Origin: DASSBG01 sp035699085
Lineage (GTDB): Bacteria; Pseudomonadota; Gammaproteobacteria; Xanthomonadales; Rhodanobacteraceae
Direction of reading: 5' to 3'
Assembly: GCA_035699085.1 (NCBI GenBank)
Contig: DASSBG010000007.1
Span: 18,852 to 82,851, forward strand
DNA length: 64,000 nt
Under the pieces are notes generated by a model, which was given only the letters and a program-made list of their open reading frames with translations, did no database searches and had not been told where the DNA came from. Position 1 is the stretch's first letter, and each line of letters begins with the position of its first letter. The position numbers were made by a program, and so were the translations under genes. Of the stretch, positions 1-8,688 are shown one piece after another.

Positions 1-878
1 CCATGACCGCCCACCACGCGGTGCTCGCCATCAACGTCAGCGAGGTGGAGGCGGTGCCGGAGGGTGCGGTACCGCCCGCGGCGGACGGCGAGCCCGCGGT
101 GCTGCGCCACCTGCGCGAGATTCACGCCACGCTCGGCCAGCGGCCGACGCTGGAGCTCTACCACGAGGCGCAGTACCGGCTGGCCGAGGGCCAGTCGCTG
201 TTCGCGCTGGGCCAGCTCGACCTGGCGCAGCGCGCGCAGCTCGACCAGCTTTACTACGCGATCGTCGGCGAAGTACGCGTCCGGCTGCGGCGCGGCGAGC
301 GCGCACACCGGCAGGCGCTGGACGAGCTGGACGAGAAGCTGGTCGACAAGTACTTCGGCAACTTTTCGGTATTCGAATCGGTGCCCGATGTCTGGGCGAT
401 CGACCAGGTGTTCCCGATCGTGCCGCTGACCCGCCTCGACGAGCGCCCGCAGCGGCGGGGCGTGCTGGTGGACCTGACCTGCGACTCCGACGGCCGCGTC
501 GACCTCTACGTCGACAGCGAAGGGCTGGACGTGAGCCTGCCGCTGCACGCGCCGCGACGGGGCGAAAGCTACCGGCTTGGCATATTCATGGTCGGCGCCT
601 ACCAGGAGACGCTGGGCGACATCCACAACCTGTTTGGCGACACCGATGCAGTCAACGTCCGCCTGGCCGGCGATGGCTATGAGCTGGCCCACGCGCGCCG
701 CGGCGACAGCGCCGCGTTGATGCTTGACTACGTCGGCTACGACCTCGATGCGTTGCGGGCCGCGTGGCGCCAGCGGATGGACGAGGCCGGGCTCGATGCA
801 GCGACGGCGGCGCGCATGGCCGCAGCGCTGGATGCCGGGCTCGCGGCCTACACCTACCTTGAGGAGCCGCAGGCGTGA
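1..878 (+). CDS. speA: Biosynthetic arginine decarboxylase, C-terminal part (5' end outside window)
   Basis: PLP-dependent decarboxylation of arginine to agmatine, the entry to putrescine synthesis. Only the last ~291 residues are visible. The frame is open to the left edge, and the ATG at 3 is internal: it begins the family segment MTAHHAV, which lies mid-protein in SpeA. About 160 residues in is the CDSDG motif, whose Cys completes the active site of the partner subunit in this fold. It is followed by GAYQETLGDIHNLFGDT, highly characteristic of SpeA. The stop overlaps the next start by 4 nt (ATGA), so the downstream exported protein is probably translationally coupled. Identity is firm from these motifs; the N-terminal PLP-binding barrel cannot be assessed. 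Confidence 0.93.
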   Translation, partial: MTAHHAVLAINVSEVEAVPEGAVPPAADGEPAVLRHLREIHATLGQRPTLELYHEAQYRLAEGQSLFALGQLDLAQRAQLDQLYYAIVGEVRVRLRRGERAHRQALDELDEKLVDKYFGNFSVFESVPDVWAIDQVFPIVPLTRLDERPQRRGVLVDLTCDSDGRVDLYVDSEGLDVSLPLHAPRRGESYRLGIFMVGAYQETLGDIHNLFGDTDAVNVRLAGDGYELAHARRGDSAALMLDYVGYDLDALRAAWRQRMDEAGLDAATAARMAAALDAGLAAYTYLEEPQA

Positions 879-1996
879 ACCGGGGCGCGCGCCGACAACG
901 ACGCGCCGCCTGGATTGCCCGCCTGCCTGCCTGTGCGCTGCCGCTGCTGATCGCCACGGCCGCCGCTGCCACCGCGGCTCCGGCCGCACCCGCCGTATTG
1001 GCCAGCGCGCCGGCCGCACCCGCCGCATCGGCCAGCGCGCCGGCCGCCCAGCGGCCCTCGCAGCGCCAGCGGCTGGCGGCGGTCAACCAGTACCAGCACG
1101 ACCTGGTCAGCGTGCTGGTGCTGCGTGCGGATGCCCGCCACCTGCTGGGCGCGGCGCTGCTGGCGAGGCCCCTGCGCGGCCAGCCGGACCGCCTCGGTTA
1201 CCACGCCCTGCTGCAGCGCGCCGTCGAGGCCGACGACGCAGGCCCGGCCGTGCGCTGGGCACAGCTGGCCGACTGCGATACCGCCGCCGGCAACTGCCCA
1301 AACGACGAGGCGCTTGCCGCACTGTTGGCGACTGACGCCGACAACGCGGCGCCCTGGCTGCTGAAGCTGGCCTTGGCGGTGGTTGCAGGCGACGACGCCG
1401 CGGCCGAAGACGCGCTGGCCAAGGCCGCCGCAGCCAGCCGCTACGACGACTACGCCGGCCCGATCCACGCGGCGCTGGTGGCCGCCGCCACCGCCCTGCC
1501 GGTGCCGGCGCCGGTGGTGCGGGAGTACGCCGCTGGCGGCCCGGCGGGTGCGCCGGCGGTGCAGGCCTTCTTGGTTTTCGGCGCGGGCAGCGTTGCGCCA
1601 AGGCCGAACCTGCTGCCCGCGGTGCAGCGCTGCGATCCCGGCCAGGGCGCTGAACTCGATGCCAGCCGGCGCCGCGCCTGCCACCGGCTGGCCCGGCTGC
1701 TGACCTGGGGCAGCAGCGCCCAGGCGCGAGCTGCCGGCCTGCACCTGCAGGCAGCGCTGGCCGACGACGAGGCTGCGCGGCACGCGGCCGAGGCGGCCCA
1801 GCACAACCTGGAATGGCAGTATCGCCAATTCAGTCGGCTGCGCCTGCGCGCCATGCACCACGACGCGCTGGCCACCGAACTGCTGAAACTCGCGCGCAGC
1901 GGCGGCACCGCCATGAGCATGATGCTGGCCCTGCTGCAGCAACGCGACATTCCGCTGCAAGCGCCCGCTGCGGCGGCCAGCGCAGGCCCGCCGTGA
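875..1996 (+). CDS. Exported protein of unknown function, Ala-rich and helical
   Basis: 373 residues; I do not recognise the family. A basic N-terminus is followed by a hydrophobic stretch (about residues 15-37, ALPLLIATAAAATAA), which looks like a signal peptide, so a periplasmic location is inferred. Next comes a low-complexity Ala/Pro linker in which a ~30-bp unit is repeated (981-1046, encoding PAAPA..ASAPAAPAA). The rest is an Ala-rich helical body with regularly spaced Trp/Leu, resembling a TPR-like solenoid without a clear consensus. Several Cys (for example DCDTAAGNC and RCDP) could form disulfides in the periplasm. The start codon overlaps the speA stop by 4 nt, which supports the start and suggests an operon with speA. 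Confidence 0.75.
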   Translation: MNRGARRQRRAAWIARLPACALPLLIATAAAATAAPAAPAVLASAPAAPAASASAPAAQRPSQRQRLAAVNQYQHDLVSVLVLRADARHLLGAALLARPLRGQPDRLGYHALLQRAVEADDAGPAVRWAQLADCDTAAGNCPNDEALAALLATDADNAAPWLLKLALAVVAGDDAAAEDALAKAAAASRYDDYAGPIHAALVAAATALPVPAPVVREYAAGGPAGAPAVQAFLVFGAGSVAPRPNLLPAVQRCDPGQGAELDASRRRACHRLARLLTWGSSAQARAAGLHLQAALADDEAARHAAEAAQHNLEWQYRQFSRLRLRAMHHDALATELLKLARSGGTAMSMMLALLQQRDIPLQAPAAAASAGPP

Positions 1997-2056
1997 GCGC
2001 CGCGGCGGTGGTGTAATCTGGCACCGACGCCGGTTCGGCAGACACGGGAGCGTGAC

Positions 2057-2689
2057 ATGCGCAGTATCCTGGTGGCGAGCAGCAAGGGCGGATGCGGCAA
2101 GACGACGGTGGCGACCAACCTTGCCGCGCAACTGGCCCAGCGGGGCCGCAACGTGGTGATGATCGACGCCGACCCGCAGGGTTCGGCCATGCACTGGTGC
2201 GCGGTGCGTCCCGAGGGCGTGCCCGGCGTGCTCGGCATGCATGCCGGCCGCAATGCGCTGGAGCGTGTGCCCGGCGATGCCGACTGGCTGATCATCGACA
2301 GCCCCGCCGGCAGCAGCGTCGAACAGCTGCAGCGCTGGCTGGCGCAGGTCGACGCCGTGGTCGTGCCGGTGCTGCCCTCGGGCTTCGACCTGCGCGCCAC
2401 GCGGCCCTTCGTCGAGGCGCTTGCGAAGCACCCGCGGGTGCGCCGCGGCAAGCTGGCGGTGGCGCTGGTCGCCAACCGCATGAAACCGTGGACGCTGGCC
2501 AGCCAGGACGCCCTTGTCGAGCTGGACGAACTGGGCCTGCCACTGCTCGGCCAGCTGCGGGACAGCCAGGCCTACGTACTGTTGTCGGCGCTTGGCAAGG
2601 GAATCTTCGACTACCAGTCCGAGCGTGTGCGCGAGCACCAGCAGGACTGGACCCGGCTGCTGCGCTGGCTGCAACGCACCAGCCACTGA
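2057..2689 (+). CDS. ParA/MipZ-family partition-type ATPase, orphan
   Basis: 210 residues of the ParA/MinD P-loop class. The deviant Walker A sits at residues ~9-17 (SKGGCGKTT, with the signature Lys before the Gly pair). MIDADPQGS follows at ~36-44 (switch I/Walker A'), and WLIIDSPAG at ~75-83 is Walker B. Such ATPases dimerise on ATP and position chromosomes, plasmids or protein complexes. No parB, DNA-binding partner or centromere-like repeats lie nearby, so this is probably an orphan positioning ATPase rather than the chromosomal ParA. The start is ATG, preceded by GGGAG at a suitable distance. It lies between the exported protein and sixA on the same strand, with short gaps. Confidence 0.85.
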   Translation: MRSILVASSKGGCGKTTVATNLAAQLAQRGRNVVMIDADPQGSAMHWCAVRPEGVPGVLGMHAGRNALERVPGDADWLIIDSPAGSSVEQLQRWLAQVDAVVVPVLPSGFDLRATRPFVEALAKHPRVRRGKLAVALVANRMKPWTLASQDALVELDELGLPLLGQLRDSQAYVLLSALGKGIFDYQSERVREHQQDWTRLLRWLQRTSH

Positions 2690-2714
2690 GCGGCAACCAT
2701 CCCAAGGAGTGTCC

Positions 2715-3185
2715 ATGCACGACCTGATCCTGCTGCGCCACGCCGAAGCCGAGCCGGTCCTGCCCGGGCATGACGATCGCGACCGCCCCCTCAGCAACCA
2801 CGGCGAGGACGAGGCACGCGCCGCCGGCCGTTGGCTCGCCCAACAGGGCGCGCGGCCGGACCGCGTGCTGTGTTCGCCTGTCGCGCGCACGCGGCGCACG
2901 GCGGAACTGGCGCTGGCGGAGCTCGGCGGCGGCGAGCTCAGCGACGAAGCCGGCATCTACGACGCCACCGCCGGCGAACTGCTGGCCCTGCTGGACGGCA
3001 ACGCGACACTGGGCCAGGTGCTGCTGGTCGGCCACAACCCCGGTGTCGAGCGCCTGCTGGCGCTGCTGGTCAGCGGCCAGTCCGGCAGCTTCCGCGGCGT
3101 GCCGCCGGCGGCCGCCGCGTGGATCCGCCTGGACGGCCCGCTGGAACCCGGCGCCGGCCAGCTGATCGCTTTCCACTCGCCGTGA
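2715..3185 (+). CDS. sixA: SixA-type phosphohistidine phosphatase
   Basis: 156 residues, the usual SixA size. The protein opens with the histidine-phosphatase signature LLRHAEAE (RHG-like motif, catalytic His at residue ~8). SPVARTRRTAE (~53-63) and the second catalytic His in VGHNPGVE (~103-110) follow. Family members remove phosphate from histidine on phosphotransfer domains; E. coli SixA acts on the nitrogen PTS and on ArcB. The physiological target here is not shown by the sequence. The ATG at 2715 is preceded by AAGGAG (2704-2709) at good spacing, which decides this start over longer upstream options. Downstream lies a 26-nt perfect inverted repeat before the next gene. Confidence 0.88.
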   Translation: MHDLILLRHAEAEPVLPGHDDRDRPLSNHGEDEARAAGRWLAQQGARPDRVLCSPVARTRRTAELALAELGGGELSDEAGIYDATAGELLALLDGNATLGQVLLVGHNPGVERLLALLVSGQSGSFRGVPPAAAAWIRLDGPLEPGAGQLIAFHSP

Positions 3186-3209
3186 GGCCGCCGACGCGCG
3201 GTCGCGCCC

Positions 3210-3235
3210 GCCGGCCCCGCCGCGGCGGGGCCGGC
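3210..3235. terminator. 26-nt perfect GC inverted repeat between sixA and the cls-like gene
   Basis: Positions 3210-3235 form an uninterrupted palindrome (left arm GCCGGCCCCGCCG, right arm its exact complement). It starts 24 nt after the sixA stop and ends 14 nt before the next ATG. No T-run follows, so it is not a canonical intrinsic terminator. It could act as an mRNA-stabilising or attenuating hairpin, or simply mark a repeat. The symmetry is seen; the function is inferred. Confidence 0.4.
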
Positions 3236-3249
3236 CCCGGCACGCCGGC

Positions 3250-5079
3250 ATGAGCCGCGACTGGCGCTGGTCGGCACGCATCGCGGTGGCGCTGCTGCTG
3301 GCCGCCGCGCTTGGCGGCTGCGCGGTGTCGCGGCAGAACGTGCGCCGTGCAAGCGCCGACCTGCGCGCCTCGATCGACCACCGGCTGGACTGCCGCGCAG
3401 CCGACCACTGCGCCATCACCTCGCCGCTGCTGGACCTTGGCGCCCGCGCGCGCGCGCAGTCGCAGCCGAACGCGCCGGTGAACTACGCGGTGCTGCTCGA
3501 CCATGGCGAGCAATCGCTGATCGCGCGGCTGAACCTGATCCGCGCCGCCCACCATTCGATCGACATCCAGACCTACATCTGGGGCAACGACGACGCCGGC
3601 AAGCTGGTGATCGACGAGCTGGTGCGGGCGGCCCGGCGCGGCGTGAAGGTCCGCGTGCTGGCGGACCAGCTCGGCTCCTTCGACAGCATCGAGCAACTGG
3701 CTGCGCTGGCCCGGACGCACGTCAACTTCACTCTGAGGCTGTACAACCCGACGCTGCACGACGCGGAGACCCAGCCGCTGGAGTACGTCACCAGCGCCGT
3801 GTGCTGTTTCTTCCAGCTCAACCAGCGCATGCACAACAAGCTGCTGCTGGTCGACGACCTGGTCGGCATCACCGGCGGACGCAACTACGAGAACCGCTAT
3901 TTCGACTGGGACGAGGGCTTCGATTTCCGCGACCGCGATGTACTGGTCGCCGGGCCGGTGGCCGACGCCATGGCCAGGAGCTTCGAGACCTTCTGGGGGC
4001 ACCCGCGCAGCGCACGCCTCGTCGAGCTGCGGGACGTCAACAGCAGGCTGCGCGCCGACGGCCCGGGCGCACCCGGCTGGCGACCGCCGAGCTACGACGA
4101 CGACCCCAGGGTCGAGATCGCACTGGCATCCGCGCTGACCCGGGACTACGTGCAGCGAACCTTCGCCAACCGCGCCTACACGCTCGGCGAGGTGTCGTAC
4201 TTCGCCGACCTGCCTGGCAAGACCAGGGCGCCGCAACGGCGGATCGACCACCAGCTCACCGCCCACCTGATGGGGTTGATCGCCAATACCCGCCACGAGC
4301 TGGTATTGCAGACGCCCTATCTTATCCTCAGCAAGAAGGCACAGCACCTGTTCCGCCGCTTGCACAGGCAGCGGCCCAGGCTGCGCATCACCGTGTCGAC
4401 CAACTCGCTTGCCTCGACCGACGCCTTCGCCGTCTACGCGCTCTATCACAAGTACCAGCGCCGCTACCTGGTCGCCTTCGGCTTTGATCTTTACGAAATG
4501 AAGCCGCATCCGGCGGAGGCGCCCTGGCTGGTGGCGCATTTCGACAAGCTGTCGGGCATCGGCGGGGCGCGCGGCTCCAGCGACCGTGACGACCAGGTGC
4601 CCCTGAGCACCCGCGGCGTGCGCATCAGCATGCACGCAAAGTCGATGGTGGTCGACGGCGAGTACGTGATGATCGGTTCGCACAACTTCGACCCGCGCTC
4701 GGACCACTACAACACCGAGTCCGGCATCATCGTGCGCAACCGCAAGTTCGCCGCCGCGGTGCGCGAATCGATCCTGCGCGACACGCTGCCCGGCAATGCC
4801 TGGGTGATCGCGCGGCGCGAGGCCGATTCGTGGTTCGGCCGGCTCAACCGGCAGATTGCCGAGCTGTCCGCCAAGCTTCCGATCTTCGACTTCTGGCCGA
4901 TCCGCTACGCCACCAGCTATCAGCTCAAGCCAGGCTACGCGCCCGTGCCGCCGGACGACCCGCGATTCTTCACGCATTACGAGGCGGTGGGCGAGTTCCC
5001 GGAGGTGGCGCTGCCGCTGAAGCTGATCTACGCACGCATCATCACGGCCTTCGGCGCCGGCATCAGCGGCTTCCTCTGA
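3250..5079 (+). CDS. Phospholipase D-superfamily lipoprotein, cardiolipin synthase C-like
   Basis: 609 residues with two HKD catalytic motifs. The first begins at His ~195 (HNKLLLVDD followed by GGRNYENRY); the second begins at His ~462 (HAKSMVVDGEYVMIGSHNFD). Such proteins condense phospholipid head groups to make cardiolipin, or cleave phosphodiesters. The size and arrangement resemble ClsC/YmdC. The N-terminus is a lipoprotein signal, with a hydrophobic run and lipobox LGGC (Cys at ~25), so the mature protein is probably membrane-anchored and exported. No cognate YmdB-like partner gene is adjacent. The ATG at 3250 is the only start that gives a clean signal peptide. Family is confident; substrate is not. 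Confidence 0.87.
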   Translation: MSRDWRWSARIAVALLLAAALGGCAVSRQNVRRASADLRASIDHRLDCRAADHCAITSPLLDLGARARAQSQPNAPVNYAVLLDHGEQSLIARLNLIRAAHHSIDIQTYIWGNDDAGKLVIDELVRAARRGVKVRVLADQLGSFDSIEQLAALARTHVNFTLRLYNPTLHDAETQPLEYVTSAVCCFFQLNQRMHNKLLLVDDLVGITGGRNYENRYFDWDEGFDFRDRDVLVAGPVADAMARSFETFWGHPRSARLVELRDVNSRLRADGPGAPGWRPPSYDDDPRVEIALASALTRDYVQRTFANRAYTLGEVSYFADLPGKTRAPQRRIDHQLTAHLMGLIANTRHELVLQTPYLILSKKAQHLFRRLHRQRPRLRITVSTNSLASTDAFAVYALYHKYQRRYLVAFGFDLYEMKPHPAEAPWLVAHFDKLSGIGGARGSSDRDDQVPLSTRGVRISMHAKSMVVDGEYVMIGSHNFDPRSDHYNTESGIIVRNRKFAAAVRESILRDTLPGNAWVIARREADSWFGRLNRQIAELSAKLPIFDFWPIRYATSYQLKPGYAPVPPDDPRFFTHYEAVGEFPEVALPLKLIYARIITAFGAGISGFL

Positions 5080-5182
5080 CGGTGCGGGCATCGGCGAGGG
5101 GCAGGGCGGCGCCGGGTAATTGACGGCCAAGCGCGCCGCCAAGTACGCTGCGTTCCTCACCGCTCCGTTTGGGGATCGACGC

Positions 5183-5755
5183 ATGTCTCTCGATATCAAC
5201 ATTACCCTCAGCGACGCCGACCTGGCGCATTTCATCGACGGCATGCAGAAGGCGGCAGACAAGGCCAGGGACATGACGCCGCAGCAGATAACCGACGGCG
5301 CGCGCCGGCTGTTGCCGAAGGAAGGCCAGGCCAAGCTTCCCGACTTCATCGCCCAGCGGCTGGACAAGCTGGACACGCTGATCCAGATGGCCGAGGACCA
5401 GGGTTTCGCCCTGCCGCAGGAATACCTCGACCGGGTGCTGGCGGCGCTGACGTATTTCGCCGACCCCGACGACATCATCACCGACGCGGTGCCGGTGCTC
5501 GGCTATCTCGACGACGCGATCATGATCGAGCTGTGCCAGCGCGAACTCCGCAACGAGCTGGAAGCCTACGAGGACTTCAGCGACTGGCGCGACTGCGAGG
5601 CGCGGGCGCGTGGCGTCGATCCCGGTACGCTGAAGACCGACCGTGTGGAGTGGGCGGAGGGCCGCCGGCAGGAGGCGATCGCGCTGATCCGCTCGCGGCA
5701 CAAGAGCGCGTACGCCGGCGGCGACTGGTCGCCCGTCCTCTTCCGGGTGCACTGA
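5183..5755 (+). CDS. YkvA-family protein (DUF1232)
   Basis: 190 residues from the ATG at 5183. An in-frame TTG at 5120 would add 21 residues with no family support, so I reject it. The central segment DDIITDAVPVLGYLDDAIMI (about residues 93-112) matches the DUF1232 core, an alternating Asp/hydrophobic motif of short helical proteins of unknown function, often annotated YkvA. The C-terminal part (LRNELEAYEDFSDWRDCEAR and onward) is charged and probably helical. No signal peptide is apparent. It is followed by REP-type hairpins and a heptamer repeat, then by the convergent thiolase gene. Confidence 0.8.
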   Translation: MSLDINITLSDADLAHFIDGMQKAADKARDMTPQQITDGARRLLPKEGQAKLPDFIAQRLDKLDTLIQMAEDQGFALPQEYLDRVLAALTYFADPDDIITDAVPVLGYLDDAIMIELCQRELRNELEAYEDFSDWRDCEARARGVDPGTLKTDRVEWAEGRRQEAIALIRSRHKSAYAGGDWSPVLFRVH

Positions 5756-5792
5756 CCGGCTGCGTGACGCCGGCGGCGCCGGCGACGCGGCG

Positions 5793-5901
5793 TCGGGTTA
5801 CGCGCGTCCGGTGCCGGGTTACGCGCCTTCGGCGCCAACCCGACCTACCGGGTTCCGCGCTCCCTGCTTCCCGCTCCCTGCTTCCCGCTCCCTGCTCCCG
5901 C
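5793..5901. repeat. REP-like GTCGGGTTACGCG hairpins plus GCTCCCT/GCTTCCC heptamer run
   Basis: The spacer between two convergent genes holds two copies of a GGGTTACGCG unit. The second (5816-5841) folds into GGGTT-CGCGCC / GGCGCC-AACCC around a TTC loop. The same unit recurs near 47.9-48.1 kb, so it is a dispersed family. It is followed at 5859-5900 by six heptamers alternating GCTCCCT and GCTTCCC. Both classes look like intergenic repeats rather than genes. The position between two 3' ends would suit mRNA end stabilisation (inferred). Confidence 0.7.
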
Positions 5902-5903
5902 TC

Positions 5904-7184
5904 TCAGCGCTCGAGTATCGCCGTCACGCCCATGCCGCCGGCGGTGCAGATCGAGACCAGGCCGCGGCCGCCGCCGCGCTCCTGCAGCAGCTTGCCCATG
6001 GTCGCCAACAGCCGGGCTCCGGTGGCTGCGAAAGGGTGGCCGAGCGCCAGCGACGAGCCGTTGACGTTGAGCTTTGCCGGGTCGATCGGGCCCAGCGCCT
6101 TGTCCAGGCCCAGCCGATCGCGGCAGTACTGGTCCGATTCCCACGCCCGCAGCGTGCACAGCACCTGCGCGGCGAAGGCCTCGTGGATCTCGTAGAAATC
6201 GAAGTCCTGCAGGCTCAGGCTGGCGGCCTTCAGCAACCGTGCCACGGCCACCGTGGGTGCCATCAGCAGGCCCTCGCCGTGCACGAAGTCGACCGCCGCG
6301 ACACGCGCGTGGGTCAGCCGCGCCTGCAGGCTCATGCCGTGCTCGCCGGCCCAGGTTTCGCTGGCCACGAGCACCGCCGCCGCGCCGTCGGACAGCGCGC
6401 TGGAATTGCCCGCGGTCAGCGTGCCGTGGCCGCTGGTCTTGTCGAAGGCCGGCTTCAGCTGGGCCAGCTTCTCCAGGCTGGTATCGGCGCGCAGCACGTT
6501 GTCGCGGTCGACGCCGCGGAACGGCACAACCAGGTCATTGAAGAAACCGCGCTGGTACGCGGCGGCCGCCTTGCGGTGGCTGTCCAGCGCGTAGGCGTCC
6601 TGCTCTTCGCGGCTGATGTGCCAGTGGCGCGCCATCAGCTCGCAGTGCTCGCCCATCGACTTCAGCGTGCGCGGTTCGGCGACGCCAGGATAGGCCGGCT
6701 TCAACTCCCCCAGCGAGATGCCGCGCAGGGCTTTCAGTTTTTCCCCGGTGCTGCGCGCGCGGCTCAATTGCAGCAGGCGCTTGCGCAGGCGCGCGCCCAG
6801 CGCCAGGGGCACGTCGCTGGTCGAGTCCGAGCCGCCCGCAATGGCGACGTCGTACTGCCCGGCATGGATGCGGTCGACGGCGGTGATGGCGGCATCCAGC
6901 GAGGTGCCGCAGGCGCGCGCCACCGTGTAACCGGGCGTGGTCTGGGCGAGCCCGGAGGCAAGCGCCGCTTCGCGCGCCAGGTTCCAGTCCTGTGGGTGCT
7001 TCATCACCGCGCCGAACACCACGTCCCCCAGTTCCTGGCGATGCAGGCCGTAGCGCTCGACCAGCGCGCCGAGCACCTTGATCGACATGCCGAGGTTGCC
7101 GACGTCCGCATAGCCGGTGTTGACCCGGCAAAACGGAATGCGGAGACCGCCGACGATACCGATGGCTGGAAGGCTGCGGGGCAT
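5904..7184 (-). CDS. fadI: Acetyl-CoA C-acyltransferase (thiolase), FadI-like
   Basis: 426 residues with the full thiolase catalytic set. The nucleophilic Cys is in VARACGTSL (~Cys92), a His is in EIHEAFAAQ, another is in GHPFAATGAR, and the second Cys is in SICTAGGMG (~Cys413). It catalyses thiolytic cleavage of 3-ketoacyl-CoA in beta-oxidation, or the reverse condensation. The long form with the GSDSTSDVPLALG insertion resembles FadI (anaerobic beta-oxidation thiolase) more than FadA or PhaA. FadI usually sits beside fadJ, but no multifunctional FadJ/FadB gene is adjacent here. The ATG start lies ~120 nt from the divergent small gene. The symbol is a best match, not proven. Confidence 0.85.
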   Translation of the reverse strand: MPRSLPAIGIVGGLRIPFCRVNTGYADVGNLGMSIKVLGALVERYGLHRQELGDVVFGAVMKHPQDWNLAREAALASGLAQTTPGYTVARACGTSLDAAITAVDRIHAGQYDVAIAGGSDSTSDVPLALGARLRKRLLQLSRARSTGEKLKALRGISLGELKPAYPGVAEPRTLKSMGEHCELMARHWHISREEQDAYALDSHRKAAAAYQRGFFNDLVVPFRGVDRDNVLRADTSLEKLAQLKPAFDKTSGHGTLTAGNSSALSDGAAAVLVASETWAGEHGMSLQARLTHARVAAVDFVHGEGLLMAPTVAVARLLKAASLSLQDFDFYEIHEAFAAQVLCTLRAWESDQYCRDRLGLDKALGPIDPAKLNVNGSSLALGHPFAATGARLLATMGKLLQERGGGRGLVSICTAGGMGVTAILER

Positions 7185-7303
7185 GGCTGGTCACGGGGCA
7201 GTGGAACGCCACGTCATGGTAGCCGACCCCGCCCGCGCCGCGCGAATGTGCAGCATGCGCTCAGCGGCGTAAAGTCGGCTCACGCGGTTGCCGGAGGCGC
7301 ACC

Positions 7304-7644
7304 ATGGATCGACTGCTGAAGCTCGCCCCGGGCCTGGCTACGGCGGTCGGAAGCGTGTGCCCGCCCTTGCGGCTGTCGGCACGTCGGAGGCAAGCGCAGC
7401 CGCCAGGGCCTTGTATCAGGAGCAGGTGCATCGCCCGCTGACCGATGCCGAGCGCGCAATGCTGGCGAGGGTGGCGGCGCAGCAGGATGCACACGCTGCA
7501 GCCAGCGCCAACGCCGCTCCGCGTATCCGCAGCGTGATGATGCGCGGCGATCTGCGCATGCTCACCGCCGCAGACCGCGCCCTGTTCATGCCGCCGCCTG
7601 GTTACCTCCAAGTGCAGGCATCTGGGTCCGGCACCAGCCCCTGA
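7304..7644 (+). pseudogene. Small gene of unknown function, apparently frameshifted
   Basis: A strong ribosome binding site (GGAGG at ~7292-7296) precedes an ATG at 7304 that begins MDRLLKLAPGLATAV. That frame soon degenerates into Arg/Pro-rich sequence and stops after 45 codons. A more protein-like frame, offset by one base, runs to 7644 (LYQEQVHRPLTDAERAMLARV, then MMRGDLRMLTAADRALFMPPPGYLQVQA). It has no well-placed start or ribosome site of its own. The simplest reading is one ~110-residue protein broken by an indel between about 7345 and 7415, either a real pseudogene or a sequencing error. I do not recognise the family; the C-terminal part looks soluble. Confidence 0.45.
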
Positions 7645-7782
7645 CGGGGCGCGCCACGGCAGCGGACGGGTTGGCGCCGCCGGCACCTGACCTGCGTGCG
7701 AGGCATGTTCTTTTCAGCGCGTGTGCCTGCAGTGCAATACATGAACCGCCAGCCGGACCGCCACGGCTCAAAATCTGCCGTT

Positions 7783-8688
7783 TCACGTTTCGCCGCTTGC
7801 CGCTCCCGTCTCGTGTCCGGCGTACAGCGGCAGCGCATGCCACAGGTGCCAAGCGCCCGGACGCTCGCGGATCCGCGTCTCGATGTGCGCGGCGTAAGCG
7901 GCGACGACCCCGGCGGCATCAAGATTCGGGGGCAGGCATTCGGCGTGCAACTGGCGCTGGCCGCTGACGGGGTCGAGGCTACAACTGAGAACCTGCACCG
8001 CAACGCCAGCCTGCGCGGCGATTTCGGCGAGCCCCAGCGGCAGCGAGGCTTCGCCGCCCAGCCACCGCACCCGTTGCGCCCGCTGGCCCAGGCTCGCAGG
8101 CAAATCGAGCATGCCGAGCACGCTGTCGCCAGCGGCCAGCGCCGCGCGCACCTTCTCACCGCCGCCGCCGCCAGAGAAAATTGCCCCGCGGCAACCGATC
8201 CGCGTCAGGCTCCAGGCCCGCCAGCGCAGGTACAGGCGACTGAGCGCGCCGCGGCCGACGTCGCTGGCGTCGGCGCGGCGTACCACGAAGTGGGCGTGGA
8301 TGCCGACAGCAGCCAGCCAGCGCCAGATCCAGAAGCCCGCGCCCCAGTGGCTCGTCAGCAGCAGGCCGCCGGCGACGGCATCGCCACTCGCCGCAACATG
8401 GCGGCGCCACCAGCGCTCGCCGCGCAGCAGGGCGAGCGCGCTGTCGCAGCGGTCAACCAGCAGCAGCAGCCGGCATTGGTGGGCGAACGCCGCGGCGTCC
8501 AGCGCCGGCAGCCGACGCCGCGCCTGGGCCAAATTGGACGCGACGACATCGGCAAACAGCGAAGGGCTTCGTGCCAGGCGGCGCAACAGCGCGAAACCCC
8601 ACGACCACGGCAGCAGCGCCACCACTGCCGGCACGAGGAACAGGAAGGCCGCGTCGCTGAGATTGCGCCGCAGCGCGCCGCGGCTCAT
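7783..8688 (-). CDS. LpxL/HtrB-like acyltransferase with degenerate active site
   Basis: 301 residues resembling the lipid A lauroyl/myristoyl acyltransferase family. There is an N-terminal hydrophobic anchor (AAFLFLVPAVVALLPWSWGFALL), then the conserved region around LLLTSHWGAGFWIWRWL and the later GEKVRAALAAGDSVLGMLDLP. The family's catalytic HX4D/E motif would be the HWGAGF segment, but the acidic residue is replaced by Phe. This copy is therefore either inactive as a classical acyltransferase or divergent. The start at 8688 overlaps the GNAT stop by 4 nt (ATGA), which rules out the longer frame reaching 8928. It is third in the glnA-GNAT-acyltransferase group. The family call is moderate. 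Confidence 0.65.
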   Translation of the reverse strand: MSRGALRRNLSDAAFLFLVPAVVALLPWSWGFALLRRLARSPSLFADVVASNLAQARRRLPALDAAAFAHQCRLLLLVDRCDSALALLRGERWWRRHVAASGDAVAGGLLLTSHWGAGFWIWRWLAAVGIHAHFVVRRADASDVGRGALSRLYLRWRAWSLTRIGCRGAIFSGGGGGEKVRAALAAGDSVLGMLDLPASLGQRAQRVRWLGGEASLPLGLAEIAAQAGVAVQVLSCSLDPVSGQRQLHAECLPPNLDAAGVVAAYAAHIETRIRERPGAWHLWHALPLYAGHETGAASGET

